Positions 35,805-43,949 of a DNA stretch of 64,000 nt are shown piece after piece. The position numbers and the translations under genes are program-made. Source of the stretch: Bacillus sp. V5-8f (lineage in GTDB: Bacteria; Bacillota; Bacilli; Bacillales; DSM-1321); assembly GCF_002863565.1 (NCBI RefSeq), contig NZ_PGUW01000011.1, positions 155,947 to 219,946 on the forward strand, read 5' to 3'. A model generated the notes under the pieces. The model was not told where the DNA came from. It did no database searches and saw only the letters and a list, made by a program, of their open reading frames with translations. The first letter of the stretch is position 1. The number at the start of each line of letters is the position of its first letter.

Positions 35805-35876
35805 TTCGCTTAAATAAACAAATCTTCGCTTGAAAAAGGATTTTTTCGCTTAAATCCCAGATTTTCCGCTGAAATA
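35805..35876. repeat. four 20-bp imperfect tandem repeats (TTCGCTTAAAT)
   Basis: TTCGCT occurs at 35805, 35825 and 35845, and TCCGCT at 35865, an exact 20-base period; each is followed by T/GAAA and an A/T-rich stretch. It lies between the SE1832 and MutT genes, outside any coding frame. Confidence 0.65.
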
Positions 35877-35906
35877 CAAATGATAAAAAAATACATCAAC
35901 TAGCAC

Positions 35907-35942
35907 ACAAAAAACTGGCATCCGCCGATACAGGTGCCAGTT
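35907..35942 (-). terminator. rho-independent terminator of the MutT gene, overlapping its stop
   Basis: AACTGGCA (35913-35920) pairs with TGCCAGTT (35935-35942), which includes the end of the coding region; the minus strand continues with TTTTTTGTG. Confidence 0.8.
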
Positions 35943-36339
35943 ACTTAGTTTCATCCATCAACTTTTCAACAGCCGGTTTATCAGCAGGAGCCCATCTTAA
36001 TGAGCTTAGATTTTGCCTCTTAAGCCAGATAAGTTTGGAATGCTCTATTGCTGTTGGTTTTCCAGCGACAATTTTGCATTTGATTGCCAGTAAGTTAATA
36101 ATAAATGTTTCATATTCATGGGTATGTTCATTCAGTATTTTAAACGTTTCTATCTTGCAACCTAATTCTTCCTCTATTTCCCTTTGTAATGCCGCGTAGA
36201 TATCCTCATCTTTTTCCACTTTGCCCCCAGGAAATTCCCACATATTTGGCATCGTCATGTTAGGAGACCTTAACGCACATAATATTTCATCTTGCTCATT
36301 TTCAATGACAGCTGCTACCACTTTTATGGCCTTTTTCAA
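35941..36339 (-). CDS. Nudix hydrolase, MutT/8-oxo-dGTP pyrophosphohydrolase type
   Basis: Hydrolyses oxidised or other unwanted nucleoside triphosphates to the monophosphate and pyrophosphate. The complete Nudix box is visible, GGKVEKDEDIYAALQREI followed by EEELGC, with all catalytic Glu. The N-terminal VVAAVIENEQDEILCALRS and the IWLKRQNLSSLRWAPADKP end fit the MutT group. The frame also has a GTG at 36348, but AGGGTGA lies just before the TTG at 36339, which I prefer; this gives about 132 residues. Confidence 0.85.
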   Translation of the reverse strand: MKKAIKVVAAVIENEQDEILCALRSPNMTMPNMWEFPGGKVEKDEDIYAALQREIEEELGCKIETFKILNEHTHEYETFIINLLAIKCKIVAGKPTAIEHSKLIWLKRQNLSSLRWAPADKPAVEKLMDETK

Positions 36340-36443
36340 ATGAATCACCCTACAGATTAGATACCTCCTATCATATAGGTCGAAAAGGGGAGAAGCAAGG
36401 GGCTACTCCGCTTGGAGAGGCGTGTAATGTTTCACCCTGAGTG

Positions 36444-37772
36444 TTAATAAACATTATGCCTTGGTTTTGTCAGCCAGACATTTATTCCGACTTTTTTACA
36501 TATTGTGAAATAATGCATGAGCGTTAGTAGGACAATTCCCATGTTCATCCCTATTATGACGCCCGCCATATTTAAATGTGACTGGGAGCCGAGGATGTAC
36601 ATCATCGCAAACGAGACAATATGGGCCCACACAGAATGAATAAAAGTGTCCTTCACTAATCCTAAGCCAATTAGATAGGCTTGCATCGGAATTACAAAGA
36701 AATGGAACAGGAAGTATGGCCATAAAAGCTTTAAATAAAATGCAGCAGCCGTTGAATGGAAGAAGGTGGAGGTTAAGGGTTCTGCAAAAATGTAAATGGC
36801 CAAAACAGATGGAATTCCGTAAATCATTGTAAACGACATTGATTGCTGCAAAAGGTGTCTAAGTCTTTCGTAATTTTTATTTGCATAGGCATCTGAAACG
36901 TTCGGGATTAACATGACCATCAGTGAATGGGCGATAAAGGCTGGAAAAAAGCCAATAGACATAGCAACGCCTGTTAACATCCCAAAATGCTCGGTCGCTC
37001 TAACAGATCCAAACCCTGCTGTAATCAGGGCGGACTGAATTAAAAATGGCTGAATGGCATTTGTGATCGCATTGAAAATGCGAAGACCTGTGGTCGGCAG
37101 TGACACCGCAAGCAGCTTTTCGTGTGCATATTGCCGTGTCATCATGGCGTTCGAATTTCTTTTCATAGTTTGCATTTGAAGAATAAACAGGCTGACTAAA
37201 TAGACAAATACAATAAATTCACTTGCTGTTAGTGCACTAAGTGCAATGAGTAAGGAAGTGTCCCGGTCATAATGAAAATAATGAAAAACTCCTAAAAGCA
37301 TGCCAAATTGAATGATCTTTCTAAGAAAATTAGAAACTGCAATTTTTCCCATCTGTTGCACGCCCATAAAATATCCTTTGGCAATGGATGAAAAGGCGGA
37401 GATTGGTATGATTGCAAGCATTAGCCACTTAACGTAAGGGTGGAATCCGCTGAGAACGGCAGGAAAAGACAGTACAATGAAAGTGGGTATAAATATGATA
37501 AGCATTACGGATGTGGCCAATCTTAAGGCATGCTTTAGCAAATGATAATGGAGGTCTCGTTTATTCTCAGCCACGAACTTGGAAATTGATATAGGCAGCT
37601 CAAGGCTTGCAATTATAAAGACCAGGAAGATAATTGGCAAAATCGACATGTAATGCCCCATGCCTTCTTCCCCCAGCTCTCTAGCAAGGATCATATTCAC
37701 AAATAACTCTACACACTCACTAAAAAAAGCCACGACCACCAGCAAAGCAGTTCCCTTGAAAAAAGAATTAAT
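36444..37772 (-). CDS. MOP-superfamily flippase (SpoVB/YtgP-like), possible ATT start
   Basis: Polytopic membrane protein of about 442 residues with some twelve hydrophobic segments and LARELGEEGMGHYMSILPII near the start, the signature of SpoVB-type lipid-linked sugar exporters; SpoVB itself is about 518, so this is a shorter member. Start: the first usual start codon is a TTG at 37745 without a ribosome binding site. Nine codons upstream, an ATT (37772) stands nine bases after GGGAG, and the added residues NSFFKGTAL match the family's usual N-terminus (xSFLKGTAxL). A stop lies just before it. I therefore take ATT, a rare initiator, as likely. Confidence 0.78.
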   Translation of the reverse strand: MNSFFKGTALLVVVAFFSECVELFVNMILARELGEEGMGHYMSILPIIFLVFIIASLELPISISKFVAENKRDLHYHLLKHALRLATSVMLIIFIPTFIVLSFPAVLSGFHPYVKWLMLAIIPISAFSSIAKGYFMGVQQMGKIAVSNFLRKIIQFGMLLGVFHYFHYDRDTSLLIALSALTASEFIVFVYLVSLFILQMQTMKRNSNAMMTRQYAHEKLLAVSLPTTGLRIFNAITNAIQPFLIQSALITAGFGSVRATEHFGMLTGVAMSIGFFPAFIAHSLMVMLIPNVSDAYANKNYERLRHLLQQSMSFTMIYGIPSVLAIYIFAEPLTSTFFHSTAAAFYLKLLWPYFLFHFFVIPMQAYLIGLGLVKDTFIHSVWAHIVSFAMMYILGSQSHLNMAGVIIGMNMGIVLLTLMHYFTICKKVGINVWLTKPRHNVY

Positions 37773-37826
37773 CTTGTCTCACTCCCTTCTATACAAAAGA
37801 TATGAGACAAGTCCTAACATTATTCT

Positions 37827-37878
37827 GGGGACAGACCCCCATTGCTTTACAGCATTACCGCGCTGGGGGACAGACCCC
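37827..37878. repeat. GGGGACAGACCCC-variant repeat pair
   Basis: GGGGACAGACCCCC at 37827-37840 and GGGGGACAGACCCC at 37865-37878, separated by ATTGCTTTACAGCATTACCG, a diverged version of the family spacer. The internal CAG replaces the CAGTC/TCAGA core of the other copies, so this is a distinct subfamily or a degraded copy. Confidence 0.78.
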
Positions 37879-38086
37879 AGTATTTAATAAAGTTTCGAAA
37901 CCTCCTTCCGAACCATTCGGAACTTTATTTCCCAGGTTATGTAAGCTTCGGAAGCCGGTTTCGAGAATCCATTTTACTGAGAAGATTAACGAGCTACAAG
38001 TTGTTTATTCAGCATTTTGTATTGTATACATTTTATCGAATACCCGAATGTTCCCGACGAGCAGAAATAAGAAAGTGTTTTATAAA

Positions 38087-38133
38087 CAAAAAACCCCGAA
38101 GAGGGGACAACTGTTTCTGTCCTGCTCTTCAGG
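38087..38133 (-). terminator. rho-independent terminator of the RND transporter gene
   Basis: CCCGAAGAG (38095-38103) pairs with CTCTTCAGG (38125-38133); on the minus strand the stem is followed by GTTTTTTG. Confidence 0.75.
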
Positions 38134-38141
38134 TTTTGTTG

Positions 38142-41100
38142 TTACGCTTCCTTCGGTTGTTTTCTTGATTTTCTTCTTAGTTTACTGATAGCTTCATATA
38201 CAATCGGTACAATTACCAAGGTTAGAAGGGTAGAGCTCGTTAATCCTCCGATAACTGTAACGCCAAGCCCTTTAGAGATGATCCCGCTTCCTTCCAGGCC
38301 TAAAGCTAATGGAATGAGGGCTCCAATCGTTGCGATTGCTGTCATAAGGATTGGACGAAGGCGGGTGACACCAGCGTCAAGCAAGGCTTCGCGTGTAGTC
38401 ATGCCTTCATTTTCTTTATGAATAACACGGTCAATCAACACGATGGCGTTTGTCACTACAATTCCGATTAGCATCAATGCTCCGATCATTGCGGATAAGC
38501 TTAATGTCTCGCCGGCAATCAATAATCCTAACAGTGCCCCGATTACTGTAAACGGAAGGGAGAATAATATCGCAAATGGAGCAAGTCCCCCTGCAAAAGT
38601 TATGACGAGTACGAGATACACAATGGCAATAGCTGCTAACATGGCAAGGCCAAGCTGTGTAAAGGACTCCTGAATGTCTTCTGTGACACCGCCCATGCTG
38701 ACGTCAACACCAGATGGAGGATCCAGTTTATCGATCTTTTCTTGCAAATCAGCAGAAACTTTTGCTACATCATCCGTCGTTAGCTCGCCGCTTACAGAAA
38801 CATATATTTTCCCGTCACGTCTAGTAACAGTATCAGACGTTGTACCTTCCTGGACGTCTACAACATCCTCAATTTTGATGGAATTTCCAAGAGGTGACTG
38901 CACAGTTTTATTTGTTAAATCATCTACAGAGTCAATTGATTCTGTTTCGACTTGAACATATACATTCAAGTCTTCTCCGTCTTTTTCAACTGGTGTTAGA
39001 ACAGGTCGTTCTCGCTCAGGTGCAAGGGCCATTGCCACTTGGCCTGCTGTCAAACCGAGCTCGCTAAGTTTTTTCTGGTCGGCAACAAATTTGTATTCAT
39101 CGTAGCTCTCTGCAATGCTGGAATCAACCTTAGTCAGGTTTTTATTGTCTTTTAAAATATCCTCCAGTTCCTTAGCCACCGGTTCAATATCCTTCATGTT
39201 TTCACCGAAAACCTGCACTTGAATTTGATTGCTGGCTCCGCTTTGGCTAAAGTCTTGGGACCTCCATTCACCTATATCAGTGAAGGCTTGCAGTTCTTTA
39301 ATAACATCTTCTTTTTCTTTTTCAAAGTTTTCAGTATCGCTGTCATATTCTACAAAGAACATGGCACTGTTCGTATCACCTGGCATCATAGGGTTTTCTG
39401 CTCCGAGTGAAAGCTGGACAGTTTTTACATTTTCACGGTCTAGATAGAATTTTTCTGCGCTTGATACCACATCTTCAGCCTGTTCATCGGTCACGCCTGG
39501 ATTAGGATTAAACGTCGTGATCATCATCTTCTGTTCTTCTTCAGGAAGGAAACTTACCCCAATGGCCGGGATGAGTGCTAAGCTTCCAACTAGCATTAGT
39601 ACCGCGATACCAGAAGTAATGATTTTATGATTTAGCGTCCAGTTTAGAACACGTTTATAGCCAAGTGCCAGTCTTCCGGGTCCTTTTTCATGGGTTTTTG
39701 CTTTCATACCTTTTTTAAACATGGAGTGTGCCAGCATTGGAACAATTGTGATAGCCACAAATAGTGATGCAGCCAAAGCGAAAACAATCGTCAGTGCGAA
39801 AGGCATGAATAACTCACCGACCATACCACCGACAAGGCCAAGAGGCAAGAACACAGCAACCGTAACAACGGTAGAAGAAAGGATGGGAATAAACATTTCC
39901 TTCGTAGCCTCACGGATTAAATCTCCGCCTTTTAATGGTTCGTCCTTCAATGACATCCGCCTGTAAATATTTTCGATAACAACGATCGAGTCGTCTATAA
40001 CACGTCCGATAGCGACAGTCATAGCTCCTAGCGTCATCATGTTTAAGGTAATATCCATTTGGTTCAAGAGAAGAATCGCGATTAACAAAGATAGCGGAAT
40101 GGATATAACAGAAATAATAGTAGATTTAATATCCCTTAAGAATAACAGGATAATGATCATGGCGAAAACTGCACCAATTATAGCTTTGCTAAGCATGGTG
40201 TTAACTGACTCTTTTATTGGTGTCGCCTGGTCGAAGGAAGTCACAACTTCCAACCCATCAATATCCTTTTCAAACTCTTGAACTGCTTCGTTTACTCGTT
40301 CAGCCACATCAACTGTATTAGCATCAGAAGCCTTTACAATAGAAAGTCCGATGGATTCTTTCCCGTTAGTTCTAGAAACCGATTCTGTTTTGCCAACTTC
40401 TTTAATGCTGGCAATTTCACTTAATTTAATAGTTGGCAATTGAACATTGGCAGGCGCTTGCCCTTGTGCAGGTGTTCCAGCAGGTACCTGGTCCTGACCA
40501 GTGGCTGGCGTTTGCTCCGATTGTGCGTTGGCAGATGCTTGCCCTTGTGACTGCTGGTCAGGTGCCTGACCCTGACCAGCAGTTGGAGTTTGCCCGGATT
40601 GCGCTGCAGAATGCATACCAGGAGTTCCAGCAGGTGCCTGACTCGTGGCTCCACCGGCAGGCGATTGTGCATTAGCGGCTCCTGTAGAAGGAATTAATGG
40701 AATTTCCAGGTTTTTTAGGTCTTCGATCGTTGTCACATTGCCATCGATTTGAACGGATTTTTCAGTATCTTTAAAAGTGAATAAACCAAGAGGAACAGTT
40801 ACATCTGAACCTTGAATGATTCCTTTTACGCTCTCTTCGTTAAGTCCAAGCTCCTGCATTTTTTTCTCGTTGAAGGTCAATTGAACTTCTTCGAGTTGCT
40901 GTCCAGAAATTTGAACGTTTGAGACTCCCTCGATCCCTTCTAAAGCGGGTGCGATTTCATCTTCAACAGTGTTTGTGAGCGCTGCGAGTGACTCTTTTTC
41001 ATTTGCTACACTCAGAGCTAAAATGGGAAAGGCATTAATATTGATTTTTTGAATGTCTGAATTCTGAACTCCTTCAGGTAAATCCAGGTCTGAAAGGGCC

Positions 41101-41432
41101 TCCTCCACTTCATTCTTTGCTTCATCCATATCAACTTCGTATTCAAATTCAATCTGGACGGAAGATGCATTTTGATAAGAAGTGGAACTCACGACCTTGA
41201 CAAGGTTTAAATTTGAAACCGCCTGTTCAATAGGCTGTGATACCTTTTCGTTCACCTCATCTGGTGTAGCTCCTGGGTAAACGGTTGTAATGTTAAGCAT
41301 TGGAATGTTAATATCAGGTATACTTTCAAGTTTCATTCGTAAACCCGAATATAATCCCGCTACTACCACGATGATGGTAATAAGCCAAACAGCAAGCTTA
41401 TTCTTCAAGGTGAAATTGATGATTTTATCCAT
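38142..41432 (-). CDS. swrC: RND-family multidrug/lipopeptide exporter (SwrC/YerP-like)
   Basis: Proton-driven RND exporter of 1096 residues, homologous to SwrC of B. subtilis (surfactin resistance, swarming). Architecture: TM1 (about 10-30), porter domains, TM2-6 including the GXXXD motif region NMMTLGAMTVAIGRVIDDSI with the two proton-relay Asp, a second porter part and TM8-12. The frame opens at 41516, but ATG 41432 has CTGGAGGGTAAAG and the canonical MDKIINFTLKNK start. An oddity is a roughly 90-residue Gln/Ala/Pro/Gly-rich insertion (about 245-335: SPAGGATSQAPAGTPGMHSA and similar) in the first periplasmic-side porter domain. It is divergent from its likely TetR repressor with operators between. 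Confidence 0.87.
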   Translation of the reverse strand: MDKIINFTLKNKLAVWLITIIVVVAGLYSGLRMKLESIPDINIPMLNITTVYPGATPDEVNEKVSQPIEQAVSNLNLVKVVSSTSYQNASSVQIEFEYEVDMDEAKNEVEEALSDLDLPEGVQNSDIQKININAFPILALSVANEKESLAALTNTVEDEIAPALEGIEGVSNVQISGQQLEEVQLTFNEKKMQELGLNEESVKGIIQGSDVTVPLGLFTFKDTEKSVQIDGNVTTIEDLKNLEIPLIPSTGAANAQSPAGGATSQAPAGTPGMHSAAQSGQTPTAGQGQAPDQQSQGQASANAQSEQTPATGQDQVPAGTPAQGQAPANVQLPTIKLSEIASIKEVGKTESVSRTNGKESIGLSIVKASDANTVDVAERVNEAVQEFEKDIDGLEVVTSFDQATPIKESVNTMLSKAIIGAVFAMIIILLFLRDIKSTIISVISIPLSLLIAILLLNQMDITLNMMTLGAMTVAIGRVIDDSIVVIENIYRRMSLKDEPLKGGDLIREATKEMFIPILSSTVVTVAVFLPLGLVGGMVGELFMPFALTIVFALAASLFVAITIVPMLAHSMFKKGMKAKTHEKGPGRLALGYKRVLNWTLNHKIITSGIAVLMLVGSLALIPAIGVSFLPEEEQKMMITTFNPNPGVTDEQAEDVVSSAEKFYLDRENVKTVQLSLGAENPMMPGDTNSAMFFVEYDSDTENFEKEKEDVIKELQAFTDIGEWRSQDFSQSGASNQIQVQVFGENMKDIEPVAKELEDILKDNKNLTKVDSSIAESYDEYKFVADQKKLSELGLTAGQVAMALAPERERPVLTPVEKDGEDLNVYVQVETESIDSVDDLTNKTVQSPLGNSIKIEDVVDVQEGTTSDTVTRRDGKIYVSVSGELTTDDVAKVSADLQEKIDKLDPPSGVDVSMGGVTEDIQESFTQLGLAMLAAIAIVYLVLVITFAGGLAPFAILFSLPFTVIGALLGLLIAGETLSLSAMIGALMLIGIVVTNAIVLIDRVIHKENEGMTTREALLDAGVTRLRPILMTAIATIGALIPLALGLEGSGIISKGLGVTVIGGLTSSTLLTLVIVPIVYEAISKLRRKSRKQPKEA

Positions 41433-41461
41433 CTTTACCCTCCAGTAAATTTTTGTATTTA

Positions 41462-41509
41462 TTGACCGATCGGTCATGATAGTTAATAATATATCTGACC
41501 GAGTAGTCA
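41462..41509. promoter_or_regulatory. divergent promoters with two TetR-type operators
   Basis: The perfect palindrome TGACCGATCGGTCA (41463-41476) and the near-palindrome TGACCGAGTAGTCA (41496-41509) lie 33 bases apart, three helical turns. TTGACC of the first with AATAAT at 41485-41490 forms a plus-strand promoter for tetR; TTGACT of the second, on the minus strand, with TATTAA forms one for the exporter. Each operator thus covers one -35 box, so a bound repressor would shut both genes. Confidence 0.83.
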
Positions 41510-41585
41510 AAGTCAATTAATAACTAATGAAAATACATTTTACTACCAATTAATCAGTAAGCAATTTGCTTTGGAGGTGAACGAT

Positions 41586-42437
41586 TTGAAAGAAAAAGAA
41601 AAAGTCATTATGGAAGCAGCAATTAAGCTTTTTGGAAAAAAGGGATATGACGCAACATCTGTTCAGGAGATTGTGAATGAAGCAGGTATTTCAAAGGGCG
41701 CCTTTTATCTTTATTACAAATCGAAACAAGCATTGCTGCTTGCCATTTTCCAGTACTACTATGACAGGTTTGTAAAGGAATTCAATGATTTAAAGGGACA
41801 AGATCTTCCGCCTAGGGAGATTTTTATCAAGCAAATGGAAGCCCAGTATAGATTTATTTTAGAGCAAAAGGAATTCCTGATCATGCAGGCTCGGGAAAGA
41901 ATCTTTAATGAATCAATAGGTCAAATGCTTAACAGGATGAGAAATGTCATTTCTAAAACCCATAAGGAAAGCTTGAGCTCTGTCTATGGCGATAGAATTG
42001 ATCCGTATGAATGGGAGCTCACTCTACTTGTCCAGGGAATCATGAACCCATTTTTGGAACTGCTTATTTTTGATAAGATTCAAATAGATTTGTATGACTT
42101 GGGAAAATACATCTTAAGCCGGACAGACGATCTTGCAGAGGGACTGATAAGATCAAAACACCATTCTCTTGTGACTGAGGATATTGTGATGGATATGGAC
42201 ATTCCTTTTCATAAAGCGAAAATTGGTAAAGAGGAATTGTTAGCCGCCATACAAGAAGCTAAGGGGAAATATCCGGATTCCCCAGACCTATTAATAACAA
42301 TAGAGGTATTGGAAGAAGAAATAAAGAAGGAACAACCAAGGCTTCCTGTCATTGAGGGCATGCTTGCCAATTTAAAAAAGCAGAATAAGCTGAAAGGGCT
42401 GCAAACCCAACTCCATGAGGTATTTAATTTGGAATAA
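41586..42437 (+). CDS. TetR-family repressor of the RND exporter
   Basis: About 283 residues. N-terminal helix-turn-helix: KVIMEAAIKLFGKKGYDATS, then VQEIVNEAGISKGAFYLYYK, the classical TetR DNA-binding domain; the C-terminal effector domain is not family-specific by eye. The frame starts at a TTG at 41571 but GGAGGTG at 41573-41579 lies inside it; the TTG at 41586 is at proper distance and is preferred. Divergent from the exporter, with two matching operators between them and a third copy after the gene at 42465. Inducers are presumably exporter substrates such as lipopeptides or detergents (inference). Confidence 0.87.
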   Translation: MKEKEKVIMEAAIKLFGKKGYDATSVQEIVNEAGISKGAFYLYYKSKQALLLAIFQYYYDRFVKEFNDLKGQDLPPREIFIKQMEAQYRFILEQKEFLIMQARERIFNESIGQMLNRMRNVISKTHKESLSSVYGDRIDPYEWELTLLVQGIMNPFLELLIFDKIQIDLYDLGKYILSRTDDLAEGLIRSKHHSLVTEDIVMDMDIPFHKAKIGKEELLAAIQEAKGKYPDSPDLLITIEVLEEEIKKEQPRLPVIEGMLANLKKQNKLKGLQTQLHEVFNLE

Positions 42438-42464
42438 AAGATACAAACACTGCTCCATGATGTC

Positions 42465-42478
42465 TGACCGAGTGGTCA
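42465..42478. promoter_or_regulatory. third TetR-type operator, downstream of the repressor gene
   Basis: TGACCGAGTGGTCA differs from the two operators at 41463 and 41496 at only one or two positions, and forms a near-perfect palindrome. It stands 28 bases behind the repressor stop codon and before the terminator, where no promoter or gene start is seen. Confidence 0.7.
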
Positions 42479-42531
42479 TGATTTGGTGTTCAGGTAGTGT
42501 TATATCCAGTAAAATCCTGCAAAAACAAACA

Positions 42532-42556
42532 AGAGACCCAAAATGGGTCTCTTTTG
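42532..42556. terminator. rho-independent terminator of tetR
   Basis: AGAGACCC pairs with GGGTCTCT around AAAAT, followed by TTTT; the SASP gene converges on it from the other side. Confidence 0.88.
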
Positions 42557-42571
42557 CTTTGAAAAACAACA

Positions 42572-42766
42572 TTATATACCTTGTTGATTTCTAAGCTGTG
42601 ATTCTGCCAGAGCAACCATTCGCTTGGTCATTTCTCCCCCGACAGAACCGTTTGCTCGTGCGGTTGTTTCTGCACCAAGTTGAACTCCAAACTCATTGGC
42701 GATTTCTTGCTTCATCTGATCAAGTGCATTTCCTGCGCCTGGTACCAAAAGTTTGTTTCTTGACAT
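42572..42766 (-). CDS. alpha/beta-type small acid-soluble spore protein
   Basis: 64-residue SASP that coats and protects spore DNA and is degraded at germination. It has the two conserved segments: the germination protease site region [20 protein letters not shown] and [16 protein letters not shown]. Both match the alpha/beta family closely. Made in the forespore under sigma-G in Bacillus; no promoter was firmly located. A second family member is at 59067. Confidence 0.93.
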   Translation of the reverse strand: MSRNKLLVPGAGNALDQMKQEIANEFGVQLGAETTARANGSVGGEMTKRMVALAESQLRNQQGI

Positions 42767-43047
42767 GATACATCACTCCCGACGAAGTAATTGAGGCAAT
42801 GAGAATGCCCCTTTTTAAGGTAACCATTTTAGCTATCCACGATTCCTTTTCTGTGTATCCTACATACCGACAGTATATTCCATTTTTCAGCATAAAATTT
42901 TCCTATTGTAGAAGATTGTTAATTTTGTTAAAGGAATCATGAAGAAAATTAGGAAAAAGGTCTTTCATGCATGTGCAAATCTATGGGCAAATAAACAGAA
43001 TATTTTAAATGGTTGTTTTACTTCTTCAAAACCGTCTCTAGACCTAA

Positions 43048-43884
43048 TTTGAAATACCTAAATTAAAGTTAACTGCTTTACAAATCTTAACAAGTATTTT
43101 AAAAAGCCCATTACAACAGGTAAACAATGATCATCCTAAAAAGCCAATCTTTGTTTTTCATCATCAGCCTATGAAAAACACCATGTACGGAAGTGAATGG
43201 GGCTTTGAAGAAAACAGGGATCTACTGTATAACACATTTAAAAAGTATCCGCAGATTATCAGTTTTTCAGGCCACACCCATTATCCATTAGATGAGCCTA
43301 GGGCTATCCATCAAAAGGATTTTACTTCAGTTGAAACGGCATCTTTAAAAGATATGTGGGTCGAAGCCGGATACATACAGGGTGAAATGCCTCCTGGCGC
43401 TGAAACCTTTAGCCAGGGCCTGATTGTTGAAGTGCATGGTGAAAAGGTTGTCATCCACCGTCGCGATTTTCGTGAAAATAATCCAGTAGGACAGCCATGG
43501 ACGATTGACCACCCTTCAGATAAAGGATCTTTTCAGTATACTGAAAGAAGAGATGAAAGAAAACCTCATTTTCCTAATAAATCTAACTTAGTGGTGCTGG
43601 ATTCTACAGATACCGAAATGAATATTTTAGTTCCACAGGCGGAGGATAATCTGCTGGTGCATTCTTATAAAATTGTCGCAAAGAACAAATCGGGTCAAGT
43701 AGTAAAGGAAATTGCAGCTTTTTCCGAATTCTACAATGATCCAGTTCCGGATGAATTAGTATTTCCAATCAAAGGATTACAGTCTGGTACAAGCTATACG
43801 ATTGAAGTATACGCCATTGATTCATTTGGAAATAGCAGTACCCCTTTAAAGGCCGCGGCAAAAACTAAAACGAAAATCCTTTGA
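43048..43884 (+). pseudogene. metallophosphoesterase, 5'-truncated
   Basis: The frame is open from 43048 without a start codon or ribosome binding site; an internal ATG lies at 43171. From about 43090 it reads NDHPKKPIFVFHHQPMKNTM, then SFSGHTHYPLDEPRAI, with the last His motifs of calcineurin-like phosphoesterases (HHQP and GHTH). The N-terminal signal and the first metal-binding motifs (DxH, GDxxD, GNH[ED]) are missing. A C-terminal FN3-like domain follows (LQSGTSYTIEVYAIDSFGNS). Without the first half of the active site the product cannot be active, so I call it a pseudogene although the rest is undamaged, which suggests a recent deletion. Confidence 0.82.
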
Positions 43885-43949
43885 TAACAGGCATTCCACC
43901 TTGGATAGATGGTACAATAAGTGTAAATACGCTATTGAAGGGACGGGGA

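Noticed and set aside
37885..37970. Possible long imperfect inverted repeat (TTTCGAAACC ... GGTTTCGAGA)
   Set aside because: Arms have several mismatches and no T-run; it may be chance or the edge of a decayed repeat, too weak to call.
37660..38188. Three overlapping plus-strand frames through the palindromic repeat region
   Set aside because: They read across the repeat and the terminator of the exporter gene and overlap flanking genes in antisense; no start signals.
42780..42860. Sigma-G type promoter for the SASP gene
   Set aside because: Only partial matches to the -10 and -35 elements at unsuitable spacing were found, so no site is called, although sigma-G control is expected. The same holds for 59292-59370.
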